From contig CM028329.1 in the NCBI GenBank assembly GCA_016647705.1, positions 55,941,231 through 56,005,230 of the forward strand: a stretch of 64,000 nt of DNA, written 5' to 3'. The DNA comes from Eucommia ulmoides (lineage: Eukaryota > Streptophyta > Magnoliopsida > Garryales > Eucommiaceae). Of the stretch, positions 22,591-32,639 are shown piece by piece. The translations under genes were made by a program, and so were the position numbers. Each line of letters opens with the position of its first letter. Positions within the stretch are counted from its first letter, which is position 1. The notes below the pieces were generated by a model, which saw only the letters and a program-made list of their open reading frames with translations, was not told the DNA's origin and did not search any database.

Positions 22591-22814
22591 CTGGCAAATC
22601 TGTCATTTTTTATTTTCTAATTAGTTTTTAATATATTTTTTTCTTTTCTTTTTCTTTTTTGTTTTAACTTTTCTCTCTCTCCCCTCTCATTTCTCTCCCC
22701 GCCAGCCCCTGTTATGGGGGGTGGAATCACCCCTATAACGGGGGGTGGTTCCTCTGTTATGGGGGTGGTTCTACCCCCTCAACAGGGGGTGTTACAGGGG
22801 GAACACCCCCAAAA

Positions 22815-23825
22815 TGGCCACGTCATCGGAATAGTCATTTCCGATGAATGCCAAGCAGTATCATGATTTATCGTTGTCACTGTCGTCAGAAATTAATATC
22901 CCGAAAACATCTATATCCACCTCGACGTTCCCCTAAAAAAAAGAACCCTACCTTCAGCATCGTCGTCGTCGTGTAGTTTCTCAGGTCGTAACACGTGTTG
23001 AGCCCTCAATCACTCCGCGTTAATGGGTACTTCTTCATCTGTTTCCTGAAAGCAGACCGCAAAGCCCTATAGGCCACCGGTGGTAGAAATGTGATGGCTG
23101 TTCTAGAGTCTATAATGGTTCCCCTCTCTTTAAAAAGGGACGTATCCATTGCTAGTCGACACCGATCGATGATAATCGATGTGATATTGATGTAGTAAAG
23201 TGACGTGAATTCCACGTTGCTCATTTCTAGATGGTTTTTTAGTTGCCTGAACTTAACACCGACGGTTAGATCTCCACCTTTTTCGAAAGTCAAGTTCCCA
23301 ATCGATCCCGATGGCGACGGGAGGTAGTACGAGAACTGTTTACCGTATGTTGTAGCAGTTTGCGACACGATAGTGCTCAAGGCCAGCCTCTCCTTGGCAA
23401 AGTTGTCGGTGAAGTGCGAATTGTTAACGTACACCTTTAAATACTTGCAAATGGAGCCTGACCAATGACGAGGGTGGTTGGTGGTGGAGTTGAGCAAAAG
23501 GCAGTGCTTCGACCGACAAGTGACGATGGAATACGTGACGGACTTGGAGGTGTTGATGATGGGTTGTTTCTTTTTGTAGTAGTACTGGGCACATGACTCG
23601 TACTAAGTCTACGTTGAGTAGCTGCTGGTGTTAAAGACGAGGGAGATGTGTCTCATTAGGGTGCCCACTCGTACTAAGTCTACGTTGAGTAGCTGCTGGT
23701 GTTAAAGACGAGGGAGATGTGTCTCATTGGGGTGCCGAGACCAACGGTCACCATGTAGTAGTGGCCGTCGGTTAAATTGACGACTTTTGCCGAAAGGTTG
23801 ATGCGGGAGGCAGGTCGCGGTTTGT
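22815..23825 (-). pseudogene. Captured nepenthesin/CND41-type aspartyl protease, broken
   Basis: Read on the minus strand, it covers nearly the whole family-A1 catalytic region. In order: 'YYMVTVGLGTP' before the first active site; the flap-side Tyr/Lys and 'TCRSKHCLLLNS' cysteine region; 'IVSQTATTYGKQFSYYLPSP' in the longest open piece (23006-23497); 'GTIIDSRTAITFLPP'; and 'TCYDLRNYTT' towards the C-terminus. Both catalytic motifs are lost: the first D-T-G is N-T-S and the second D-S-G is D-S-R. Stops interrupt the frame (for example within 23580-23600 and near 22925). About 70 bp around the first active site is tandemly duplicated (23594-23735). This is a transposon-captured copy and not a working gene; the donor is expected elsewhere in the genome. 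Confidence 0.88.
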
Positions 23826-24039
23826 TTCGTCTTTGGCCTGTTGCATGGGGGTGTTTTCACCCCCTTCAATAGAGGGTGAACATCCCCCTATTATGGGGGT
23901 GTTTTCATAGGGAGGGATGGAGGAAAGTTGAGCCGGAGAGAGAGAGAGAAAAAAAAAAGAAAGAGTTTAGGAAAAAAGGGGAAAAAAAAGAAGAGAAAAT
24001 TATTAAAAAATTAAAAATGTGTAAAAAGACTATTTTGCC

Positions 24040-24188
24040 CATATATTCCATTAGATTTGATGAATTTTTTGACAAAATGACCATTTAAAAATATACTGAT
24101 ACATAGAGGATTGAAAATGAAACGCTCAAACGGAGAGGGATCATTAGAAATGTGTCAATACCTATAAAGTTTAAAATGTAATTTTCCT
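24040..24188. repeat. Right terminal inverted repeat of the Pack-MULE
   Basis: Inverted partner of 22452-22590. It is followed by AAATAAATA. Confidence 0.85.
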
Positions 24189-24197
24189 AAATAAATA

Positions 24198-24586
24198 TAC
24201 TGTCTTGTCAAAAATGACAATTTAGATAGGTCGTTACATAATTTAAAATGTGTCGTTAGTCCCAACATATATGCTAAACTTAATGTTAGTAGTCCTGTTG
24301 GGGTTGCTTACTATATGACTTCATATAACCAACATATATGTCAGTATATATTTATTAATTGTTGTAATATAACCTACCGTAAAAAAAAATGTGGCCAGCA
24401 TATATTAAACATCTAATACCACTTTGTAGCTTAATCATATAGCTATTAAATGCATTAAAAAAAAAAAAAAAAAAAGAGCAACAATTTAAACAAAGAAATT
24501 ATACTAAAATTATTTTTTAATATTACTTAATTTATTATGAGTAATGGGTCAATGGGTATCATACCCTAAGCCTAATGTGGTCATAA
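24198..24586. other. AT-rich interior of a minus-strand gypsy element
   Basis: There is no coding similarity. It lies between the Pack-MULE and the primer-binding site at 24587. 'catatatg' and poly-A runs are the only notable features. Confidence 0.4.
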
Positions 24587-24602
24587 GCCCGTTCTGATAT
24601 CA
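24587..24602 (-). promoter_or_regulatory. tRNA-Met-type primer-binding site (minus)
   Basis: The minus strand reads TGATATCAGAACGGGC, close to the plant gypsy PBS TGGTATCAGAGC. It is 3 nt from the LTR end at 24606, which fixes the orientation of that LTR as 5' on the minus strand. Confidence 0.65.
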
Positions 24603-24605
24603 CTC

Positions 24606-26001
24606 TGTAACAACCGGGTTTTCTAGGGTTGTCACGCAGTTTCTCCCCTTGAAGAATTTACGCCAAATTAGAATGACTAATATTTTATTTTATATATTTG
24701 AGAGTTTTTACAATGCAACGGAGACAATTATATTCAATTACTCATAAATCTAATATTATTATTTTTAAGTATACAATTCCAAGTTCTGATTTCAAATCCA
24801 AATTTTTCTGTTTATATATAAGCTCACTAATTATCCATATATTAGTGTATAAAATATATATATATTGAGAAAGCAATTGTCAGTAATTTATATATTACAA
24901 TGCGACAGTAATGGCCAAATTATTATGAAATACCCTTATGAAAATTGATAATCATAATATGATAATAATTTATTTCATTAAATTGATAATTCCAACTTAA
25001 ATAGAGAGAGAAAATGACAGGATGATTTCAACTTAAATAGAGACTAAATTAAAGAATTAATAATAAATTAGAATAATTAATATTTTATTTTATATAAATT
25101 TGACAAATTTTACAACTACGGTGATAATTATAATTATCGAATTATCACGTCCATTTTACAACAGTAAATAATAAATACAATTATTACAAATTAAATAGAA
25201 ATTCAAATGAAATTCATGACACCATTTTATTATCATCGGCTCTGTAATTAAATTTATAGGGTTGTGAGTCAAAACTCAGTAGAACTCTAACTCATTTATT
25301 ATGTGTATTTAATTAAATCCCAAATAAACACAGAAACGTGTGTCTCACATAATTTTCAAGTAATAGTCCTACATATTTTATGAAAACTAATAATTACAAA
25401 TTAACAACAACTTCCATATGAATCATATAATCAAGAGAGAGATTAAATATAAATATTAAAAGAGTAAGAAATTTTATCTAAAATCTGAAACCGGAATCCA
25501 AATTAGAATCGGAATAATTTTCCTCGCCAAAAAACCTTTTGTATATATATGTATTGTAATTTTCTTTTTTATTATATACATACCTATAATTATTCATCAT
25601 TCTCCACTAAACTGTGACTTTACTTTTTCTATATAAATGTAATTATGCATGCCTCATCTAATGATACGTTTCATTAGCCTCGCTCTCAATGTATTGATTA
25701 TATTTATATATATATATATATATATGAGATTTGTGGCCTTTTTTTTTTCCTTCTTTTTCTTTTTTTTTTTCCCCCCCTTAATTTTATGGCCACAAACGGT
25801 TACTTAATTATGAAGTTTTAAAAAATTATATTTAACACCTCATAATTATAAAATAATACATGTTAAACCTAATAATTATATTTATCTCCTCAAAATTATT
25901 AAATATTTATTATAAATTTTCATAATATACAAAACAACCCAAAAATATTAAACTTATATAAAATAATCTTTTAAAATAATATAAATTTGTGGGGTATTAC
26001 A
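24606..26001 (-). mobile_element. Gypsy 5' LTR, minus orientation, 1396 bp
   Basis: On the minus strand it starts TGTAATACCCCACAAAT and ends CCCGGTTGTTACA, with a PBS next to the end. It shares about 0.95 kb with 13350-14305, whose inner edge carries the matching polypurine tract. The two are therefore plausibly the 5' and 3' LTRs of one minus-strand element. That element's interior (14.3-24.6 kb) was later filled by the LARD-like element and the Pack-MULE. The LTR cuts into L1 ORF1 at 26002. Confidence 0.75.
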
Positions 26002-26768
26002 GATATTACCGTTGCCACTCATGGGCATATTATTCGCTGGATTTTCAACCGCCGGAGCCAGAGCTTCACCAGCTTTAAGCTTGAAAGGGAAGAAATTTGC
26101 CCTATGGTTAACTAGATCACAAGAATAACAAACTGCATGGATACCCTCATATTCCAATCTAAAGGTTTCACCATCAAGCACAATTTTAGGAATAAGAGGT
26201 TGATTTAGGGTGACATCTTGTAGTTAATAGATCTACCTATTAGCCTAATGATCATTGCATCTTGCCATTTCTCCCTGATACTCTTACGTATCTGGGGAAG
26301 AATCTGAAAAGTCGGAATCCTCACACCTTCTTTGGACGAGGATGAATCCTCCATCATCAAGATTGCTTACTCCTCGGGATCAAAGTGGACATCATCCAAT
26401 TTCGTTTTCATTTCACTGCTACTCCATTTTAATAAATCTTTAAAGGATTTGGGAGCCGGTCTACTGGTAGTTTTGTCCATCATAGTCACTTCTGGAATTT
26501 CCTGGCCTTTAATTAGAGACCCTTGATCTTGATCTTTAGGGTTTTGAGACCTCGACATTTTTTTTCTCTTACTTCCCAAAGGAATTAGGGTAGGTGCATG
26601 TGCATGCATCTTATTTCCTTCGGTGGCCATGGCATTTTTCTCCACCTTCATGGCCAACGGAGAAGAATGAGCTTGATCATGTTTGAGCTTTTTGTTGCTT
26701 CTAACCAAAACGTCACTTTTCTCCTTGGAGAGAGTTTTGGGGAAAGTTTCTCTCTCTAGCGTTTCCAT
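26002..26768 (-). pseudogene. L1-type LINE ORF1 (DUF4283 / zinc knuckle), decayed
   Basis: It starts at 26768 with METLERETFP and a charged, low-complexity N-terminus to about 26367. This is followed by 'IPTFQILPQIRKSIREKWQD', typical of the start of the plant DUF4283 domain. The domain's middle is missing. The next piece, 'LDGETFRLEYEGIHAVCYSC', is the zinc-knuckle region, with the last Cys of C-x2-C-x4-H-x4-C replaced by Phe. A stop lies near 26224. The gypsy LTR interrupts the end. In intact elements ORF1p is an RNA-binding protein of the LINE ribonucleoprotein. Confidence 0.75.
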
Positions 26769-27019
26769 CGTTTTTTTGGTAGACTTATTAAATATATTTT
26801 AGATTTATTTTGTAACTCTTTTTTACTACTTTAATTAAGTATAACTAATTAATACAATAAAGTCGATTATCATTGTGGCATTCTTGGTGACCTGATTGCC
26901 ATTGTTCATTGTCAGTCAATGCCATCCACCTCTATCTACCCCTACTATTATCTTTGTAACTAAAGTGATTCTAATTAAAATATTATTTACTAATTTCGAT
27001 TATAATAAACTAGTTTTTT
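26769..27019. other. Intergenic, no feature seen
   Basis: AT-rich sequence between the L1 remnant and the RTE copy. Confidence 0.4.
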
Positions 27020-27745
27020 AGTTACAATCAATTACAACATTGGAAGAAAAGGAATGCATGCATTACAGTTTTAGTAATGCCTAAAAAGATGGTGGTGCGG
27101 TCAAAATTAAAAGTGAAGAGGTTCCAGAGGTTGATCATTTTAGATATTTAGGTTCAATGATTCAGTGTAATTGTGAAATCGATAAGGATATTATTCATAA
27201 AGTCAATGTAAGATAGTTGAAGTGGAGAAATATAGTTGGGGTGATATATGATAGTAGGATACCGTTGAAACTCAAAGAAAAAATCTACAAAATCGCAATA
27301 AGACCAGATCTTTTGTATGGTTCAAAATGTTGGACAATAAAAACAAAACATGTCCAGAAAATTGATATGACAGAAATGAGGATATTAAGGTGGAAGAGTG
27401 GGATGACGAGAATAGATTAAATTAATAATGAAACTATTAGAGAAAATTTAGGAATAACACCAATCGAAGAGAATATGAGAGAAAATTATTTACGGTAGTT
27501 TTGACATGTGCATAAAAGACCCATAAAAGTACCAATGAAAAAATGTGATTTAGTTCAAGTGTAGGGGAATACTAGAAAGAGAGGTAAGCCTAAGAAGACG
27601 TGTGACGAGACAATTATAATTAATTTGATGACATTAAACTTGACTGAGAGGGATAACCCTTGATCATTCATTATGGTATAAACAGATTCATGTAGTCAAT
27701 CCTACTTAAGTTGGACAAAGGTTTAGTTGTTGTTGTTGTTGAAGA
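27020..27745 (+). pseudogene. RTE-type LINE, 5'-truncated, C-terminal RT region
   Basis: The plus-strand frames give 'FRYLGSMIQCN', 'LLYGSKCWTIKTKHVQKIDM', 'TEMRILRWKSG' and 'KRPIKVPMKKCDLVQV', a pattern typical of the C-terminal part of plant RTE reverse transcriptases. Stops and frame changes interrupt it (for example after WKSGMTRID at 27420). It ends in a (GTT)n tail near 27728-27741, as RTE elements do. It is dead. Confidence 0.85.
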
Positions 27746-27889
27746 AAAAATAATCATTTTCCCCCATACTTTGGCCTTGTTTTATTTTGACCCTTTTACT
27801 TTTAAAACCAACAGACCACTGGTTTTTACTCTTGACTAAAGGGAGAATTTTATATTTTAAAGGGATAATTAGTGTGAAGTCTTAATACA
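27746..27889. other. Spacer between two RTE tails
   Basis: About 145 bp separating the tail-to-tail LINEs. No feature was recognised. Confidence 0.5.
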
Positions 27890-30073
27890 ATAATAACAAC
27901 AACTAAGTCTTTGTTTCACTTATGTAAGGTCGGCTACATGAATCTATTTACGCCATAGTGATCGATCAAGGGTCATCCCTTCTGTCAGGTTTAATGTCAT
28001 CAAATCATTTCCAATAGTCTCATTTAACATCTTTTTAGATCTACCTATCCCTTTAGTAGCCTCCTACACTTGAATTAAATCACAATTTTTCACTAATACT
28101 TCTATGGATCTTCTATGCACATACTCAAACCATCGTAGATGATTTTTTTCATTTTTCTCTTCAATAGGTGCTATTTCGAAATTCTCTCTAATAGTTTCAT
28201 TCTTAATTTTATCCATTCTCGTCTTCCCACTTATCTACCGTAACATCCTCATTTCTATCACCCCAATTTTTTTGACATGATTCGTTTTTACCGCCCAACA
28301 TTCTGAACCATACAGAAGCGTTGTCTTATAACAGTTTTGTGGAATCTTCCTTTAAGTTTCAACAGGATCTTATGATCATAAATCATCCCAACTGTACTTC
28401 TCTACTTTAACCAACATACATTAATTGTATGCGTAATATCCTCCTCAATTTTTCCATCACTCTGAATAATTAAACCTAAATATCTAAAATGATTAACCTT
28501 TGACACCTTCTTATCTTCAATTTTGATCGCATCACCGTCTCTCTGCGCATTACTAAAATTATAATGCATATATTACGTCTTGCTTCTATTAACTTTGGGC
28601 CTATATTAATAGAAAATACACAAGTATCGTTTCTTCCTGTTCGAACACTAGTGATTATATCTTCATACATATCCTTAATCACATCGATGTACATATTGGA
28701 TATCTGTTTCTTTTCTAGCACCCAGCACAAAACTTCTTTGGGTACCCGATCATAAGCCTTTTCCAGGTTCACAAATACCATATGTAAATCTTTATTTTTT
28801 TCTCTATATTTTTCTATTAATCTCCTGAGTAAATAAATAGCTTCAGTGGTTGATCAGCTGGGCATAAATCTAAATTGGTTATCTTCTATACTCGTTTCAT
28901 GTCTTATTCTATATTCTATTACTCTCTCCCAAAGTTTCATTGTATGACTCATAAGTTTTATACCCCGATAGTTCGTGCAACTTTGAACATCCCTTTTATT
29001 TTTATAGATGGGCACTAAGATACTCCTCTTTCAGTCGTCAGACAATCTTTTAGACATCAAAATGTCATTGAAAAGTCTAGTAAACTACTATATCCTAATA
29101 TCTCCAAAAAAAATTCACACATCTATAGGGATTTCATCTGACCCTACTACTTTTCTAATTCTCATTTTTCTTAATGCTATTCTAACTTTCGAAACCTTAA
29201 TTCTTCTATGAAACCTATAAATCTTATCTGAATATAAACTAGGCAACTCTAGTCTAGATTCTTCGGTGTCATTCTCATTAAATAAATTATAAAAAATAAC
29301 TTCTCCATTATTCCATAATCTCTCCATCCTTCACCAGTACTTTTCCATTAGTGTCTTTGATACATCTGACACTTTCAATATTTCTAGTCTTTCGTTCACG
29401 TCGCCTTACAAGTTTAAATATATCCTTCTCTTCCTCTTTATATCTAACTTTTTATACAAATTATCATACACCCTAAATTTTAATTCCTTAATTACTTTTC
29501 TCTCCTCCATTTTTGTATGTTTATAATTCTTCAAACTTTCCCTACTTCGATATTTTTCCATTTTTATAAACTATTTTCTTGTCTCGAACGACTTTTTGGA
29601 CCTCCTCATTCCACCACCAACTTTCTTTATATCGTGATCCTTCTCTTTTACAAACTCCTAAAACTTTTCTTCTTATCTCTCTAATATAACTTGCCATATT
29701 AATTCACATTTTGTTCACATCCTCATGTCTAGGGATGGTCATGGGCCGGGCCGGGCTTAGACTAGTGTATTACAAAAAAACATTGGGCCCTAGCCCAGCC
29801 CGGCCCGGTGATAGGGCCTTAATTCTACGCTCAAGCCCGACACTAAAAGAAAATTTTAAGCCCAAAGCCCAGCCTACAGCCCCCGGCCCTATTTTTTTTT
29901 TTTTTTAAATTTAAAAAATAAATACAAAAAATTCAACACCAAACCAATAAGAAATATTAAAATTACTATTTTTAAAAGTAAACCAATGTTCCAAATAAAC
30001 CAAACTAACAAGAAATATTAAAATTACAATTTCTAAAGGAAACCAATATTCCAAATATTAAGGTTGTATTATA

Positions 30074-30121
<48 letters not shown>

Positions 30122-30760
30122 TTTTTTTAAATATCCTTCGGGCCGGGCCTAAAATTTTTGGGTTTTGCCCACGCCCGGCCCTAATTTTGATCGGGCCCTA
30201 ATACCTAGGCCTAGGCCCGGCCCGTGGGCTCAAACCCTAAGCCCAAGCCCTAAAAAAATAGGGCCGGGCCGTTCGGGTTGGGCGGGCCCCCAAGCCCATG
30301 ACCGTCCCTACTCATGTCTCTTCTATAACTCATCATTTCTAATTTTATCCTTAAATAACTCCATCTTTTCACCTCTTAGATCTCTCCAACGTATCCTTAC
30401 CTGTCTATTTATCTTAGACTCTTGTTTCCACCCTTAAAACTTTAGATCGATTACCATTAGTCTATGTTGGGTAGAAATATTCTTTTCAGGTATGACTTTA
30501 TAGTCCATGCATATTAAACGATCACTTGTTCTAGTAAGGATAAAATCTATCTGGCTATTCCTCTGACCACTCTTAAATGTGATAAGGTGCTCATCCCTCT
30601 TCCTGAAATATGTATTTAAAAGAACCAAATCATACGACATAGCAAAAGCTAAAATAATCTCACTCATTGCATTATTCTCCCCAAATATGAACGTATAAAA
30701 AAACTAACTCATGTGTTTCTCACCCTTCTCGTTATTGCTTCTTAAAAAAATTAACATTTA
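27890..30760 (-). pseudogene. RTE-type LINE with endonuclease and RT, decayed
   Basis: On the minus strand it runs from about 30760 to a (CAA)n-marked 3' tail at 27893-27903. The endonuclease end is visible at 30434-30667 ('NTYFRKRDEHLITFKSGQRN', 'SQIDFILTRTSD', 'STQHRLMVIDL'). The RT core is at 28476-28781 ('LEKAYDRVPKEVLCWVLEKK', 'IDVIKDMYEDIITSVRT'). Stops and frameshifts lie between. The RT YxDD region is not in an open frame. A 581-bp hAT MITE (29730-30310) separates the endonuclease and RT parts. It encoded the target-primed reverse transcription machinery when intact. Confidence 0.85.
29730..30310. mobile_element. hAT-type MITE with 8-bp target duplication
   Basis: Termini TAGGGATGGTCATGGGC and GCCCATGACCGTCCCTA are inverted repeats. 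CTCATGTC flanks both sides exactly (29722-29729 and 30311-30318). The subterminal regions are rich in GGGCCGGGCC. A (TA)n run lies at about 30077-30112. There is no transposase. It is inserted in the RTE LINE. Confidence 0.9.
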
Positions 30761-31105
30761 TCCACTCCCTAATTGTTTCGTACAGATTTTAGGCTTGGTG
30801 ACATGAGCCAATCGTCGTTTCGTGGATCGATAAGAAATGAGTTAGAATGAACATTCATGACTCTATGTGAAGCATTACCCCACGCCGTCGATTTCGTGCT
30901 TTGGACAATGGAACGCCACACCCCAGACGTCCAGCTAGGTACGGAGGCCAAAGGGAATGGGTCTATATATACGATGATCTACATTCCAATCTACACCTAT
31001 AAAGAGATCGATTTTAAGTTACCTGACATTCCTCATAAAGTAACGTTCGAAGTTCCACTGGCGGGAACACAACGAGATATTGGTAAGTCTATTTACAGTT
31101 CTTAA
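30761..31105 (+). CDS. Unrecognised short ORF
   Basis: The ORF 30857-31105 (82 codons, ATG start) reads MTLCEALPHAVDFVLWTMER and onwards. I do not recognise it. A good donor-like GTAAGT follows 'gagatattg' at about 31081, so it could be the first exon of a multi-exon gene, but no matching downstream exon is clear. It lies on the opposite strand to, and upstream of, the tail of the Ulp1-type gene. It may be part of the same transposable unit. Confidence 0.25.
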
Positions 31106-31560
31106 TCTACAATTTGTATGTGTTAGCACACATATGGGTTTTGGATTTTTGCGACCAGACTGTCGTAACACACCCGTAAGATGTTTTTGTTGGTTGGTGG
31201 TTCTAAGTTTTTCTTAGCCCTATTTTAAGATCCACTTTTGCTCGTCTGCACATTTGTAGTATGTAGTATACTATTTTTTCCAAACAGATATATGTTTCGT
31301 TTATGGAAACACATGGTCAGTACATTTCTTTTTTTTTCTATCCAGGGTTTCAACAGTTTTGAATATGTGTGTTTGAATACGGGCAAACCCGGAGGGGACA
31401 TTTTTTCCCCTCGTTTTATGAATGTTCATCCCTTTCCCTTATAAATTCCAGTTTATGAATATTTTTTCAGATTTTTTTAGTGTGCGGTTGAATCTCACAC
31501 ACTATTTTCGTGATGTTTCGGACTGACAAACCCATATAGGTTGACTTTGTGTGTTAGGCA

Positions 31561-31878
31561 ATGGATAACGAGGGTAACAACCAGGCTGTCAACCATCAAA
31601 ACAATGCGAACAATGCATTTGATGCACAAGTCAGCTGGTGGCACGAGGATACCAAGAGACTGCTGGAGTTAGCAAGATCGATACAATGGAGGATGGGTGG
31701 GGCATGCCGGAGGTACCACGACAAATGCGATGAGACTGACAAAATGAGGATGGAAGATAAGTACCTTCACAGACGTGTTGCTGACCTAGAGGAAGAGGTC
31801 GAGCCTCTAAGGAGCTACCTTGGCCCTGGTTTTGCTCTGCCGGTGCTGAGCGAATCATTGGTCGACATGGGAGAGTGA
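31561..31878 (+). CDS. Unrecognised acidic, coiled-coil-like ORF
   Basis: The 105-codon ORF (ATG 31561, TGA 31876) starts MDNEGNNQAVNHQNNANN and continues with Trp-containing sequence (SWWHEDTKRLLELARSI). It then has a charged heptad-like segment (KYLHRRVADLEEEVEPL, about residues 66-82). Composition is coding-like and there is no low complexity after residue 20. I cannot name a family. It lies between the LINE remnants and the Ulp1-type gene, so a transposon origin is plausible. Confidence 0.4.
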   Translation: MDNEGNNQAVNHQNNANNAFDAQVSWWHEDTKRLLELARSIQWRMGGACRRYHDKCDETDKMRMEDKYLHRRVADLEEEVEPLRSYLGPGFALPVLSESLVDMGE

Positions 31879-32600
31879 TTATCTGACCTGGATCTATTTT
31901 TTGATACATCAATCTACGAAAGCATATGTTTTAAGTTCGAACAATTTTTTTTATTTTGTGGGTATGGATGCTTATTTTTGTTTTTGTTAAGATGGATATA
32001 TATCTAATCTCCCATTTCTTTTTGCAAAATTCTTTTGTGATCATGTGTTTTTTTTTTTTTTTACGTTTTTTTGTATTACAGAATTTTTCATACTTACAAG
32101 TATAAACTTATGCAACACAACCATACATGAACATTTCAGATATTCAAACATCTGTTTGTTCTATATACATTTTCTTGAACATTCATTTTTGAATTACTGA
32201 TTTTTTCATGCCACAAACATGAACTTACGCAACACAACCATCTTTGAACATTCAGATATGCAAACATCTGTTTTGTTCTATGTGCATTCTAAATGTTCAG
32301 CTTGCACATGAACGTTCACTAACTCATATATGATTTTTTGTGATGAAGATGTGTTATGTGGTGGTGTTCTTGTGAATGTGCACACAGAACCCAATTAAGT
32401 ACAAATAACCAAATCCAAAAACAACTGTCATACTAAATGTCTACAACAAAACAGAACCCAAAAAAACACAAGTCCATTGATTGTTCAATCACCTATACAG
32501 ACCCGTCATGCTTCTTTCTCAGTCTGGCAGCTGAAAGGGACCAAGTTTGCTTTCCATTGTTCAGCAAGTAATAGAGGACTGTCTTACAAACTTTTTTAAC
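31879..32600. repeat. Non-coding stretch with ~118-bp tandem duplication
   Basis: 32084-32200 and 32202-32310 share 'aactta.gcaacacaaccat', 'gaacatt.cagatat.caaac' and 'catctgtttgttctat'. The rest is AT-rich. Motifs of the type GAACATTCA/ACATTCAC occur here and again at 36.1-36.85 kb, on the far side of the Ulp1-type gene. Confidence 0.7.
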
Positions 32601-32639
32601 CTCTTCCGCTTTTAATTTTTTGCAATAGGTTTATTCTTG

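Larger units (their letters stand above)
22452..24188. mobile_element. Pack-MULE (Mutator-like, non-autonomous) with captured gene
   Basis: Long terminal inverted repeats of roughly 130-150 bp are seen. The left end is GGGAAAAATACATTTTAAA and the right end is TTTAAAATGTAATTTTCCT, continuing inward through matched 'taagtattgacatatttct' and 'atgtgtcaatacctataaag'. Perfect 9-bp direct repeats AAATAAATA flank it (22443-22451 and 24189-24197), the hallmark target duplication of Mutator-like elements. The interior carries most of an aspartyl protease gene in antisense (22815-23825). Motifs of the type TTATGGGGGTG occur next to both ends. There is no transposase. Confidence 0.9.
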
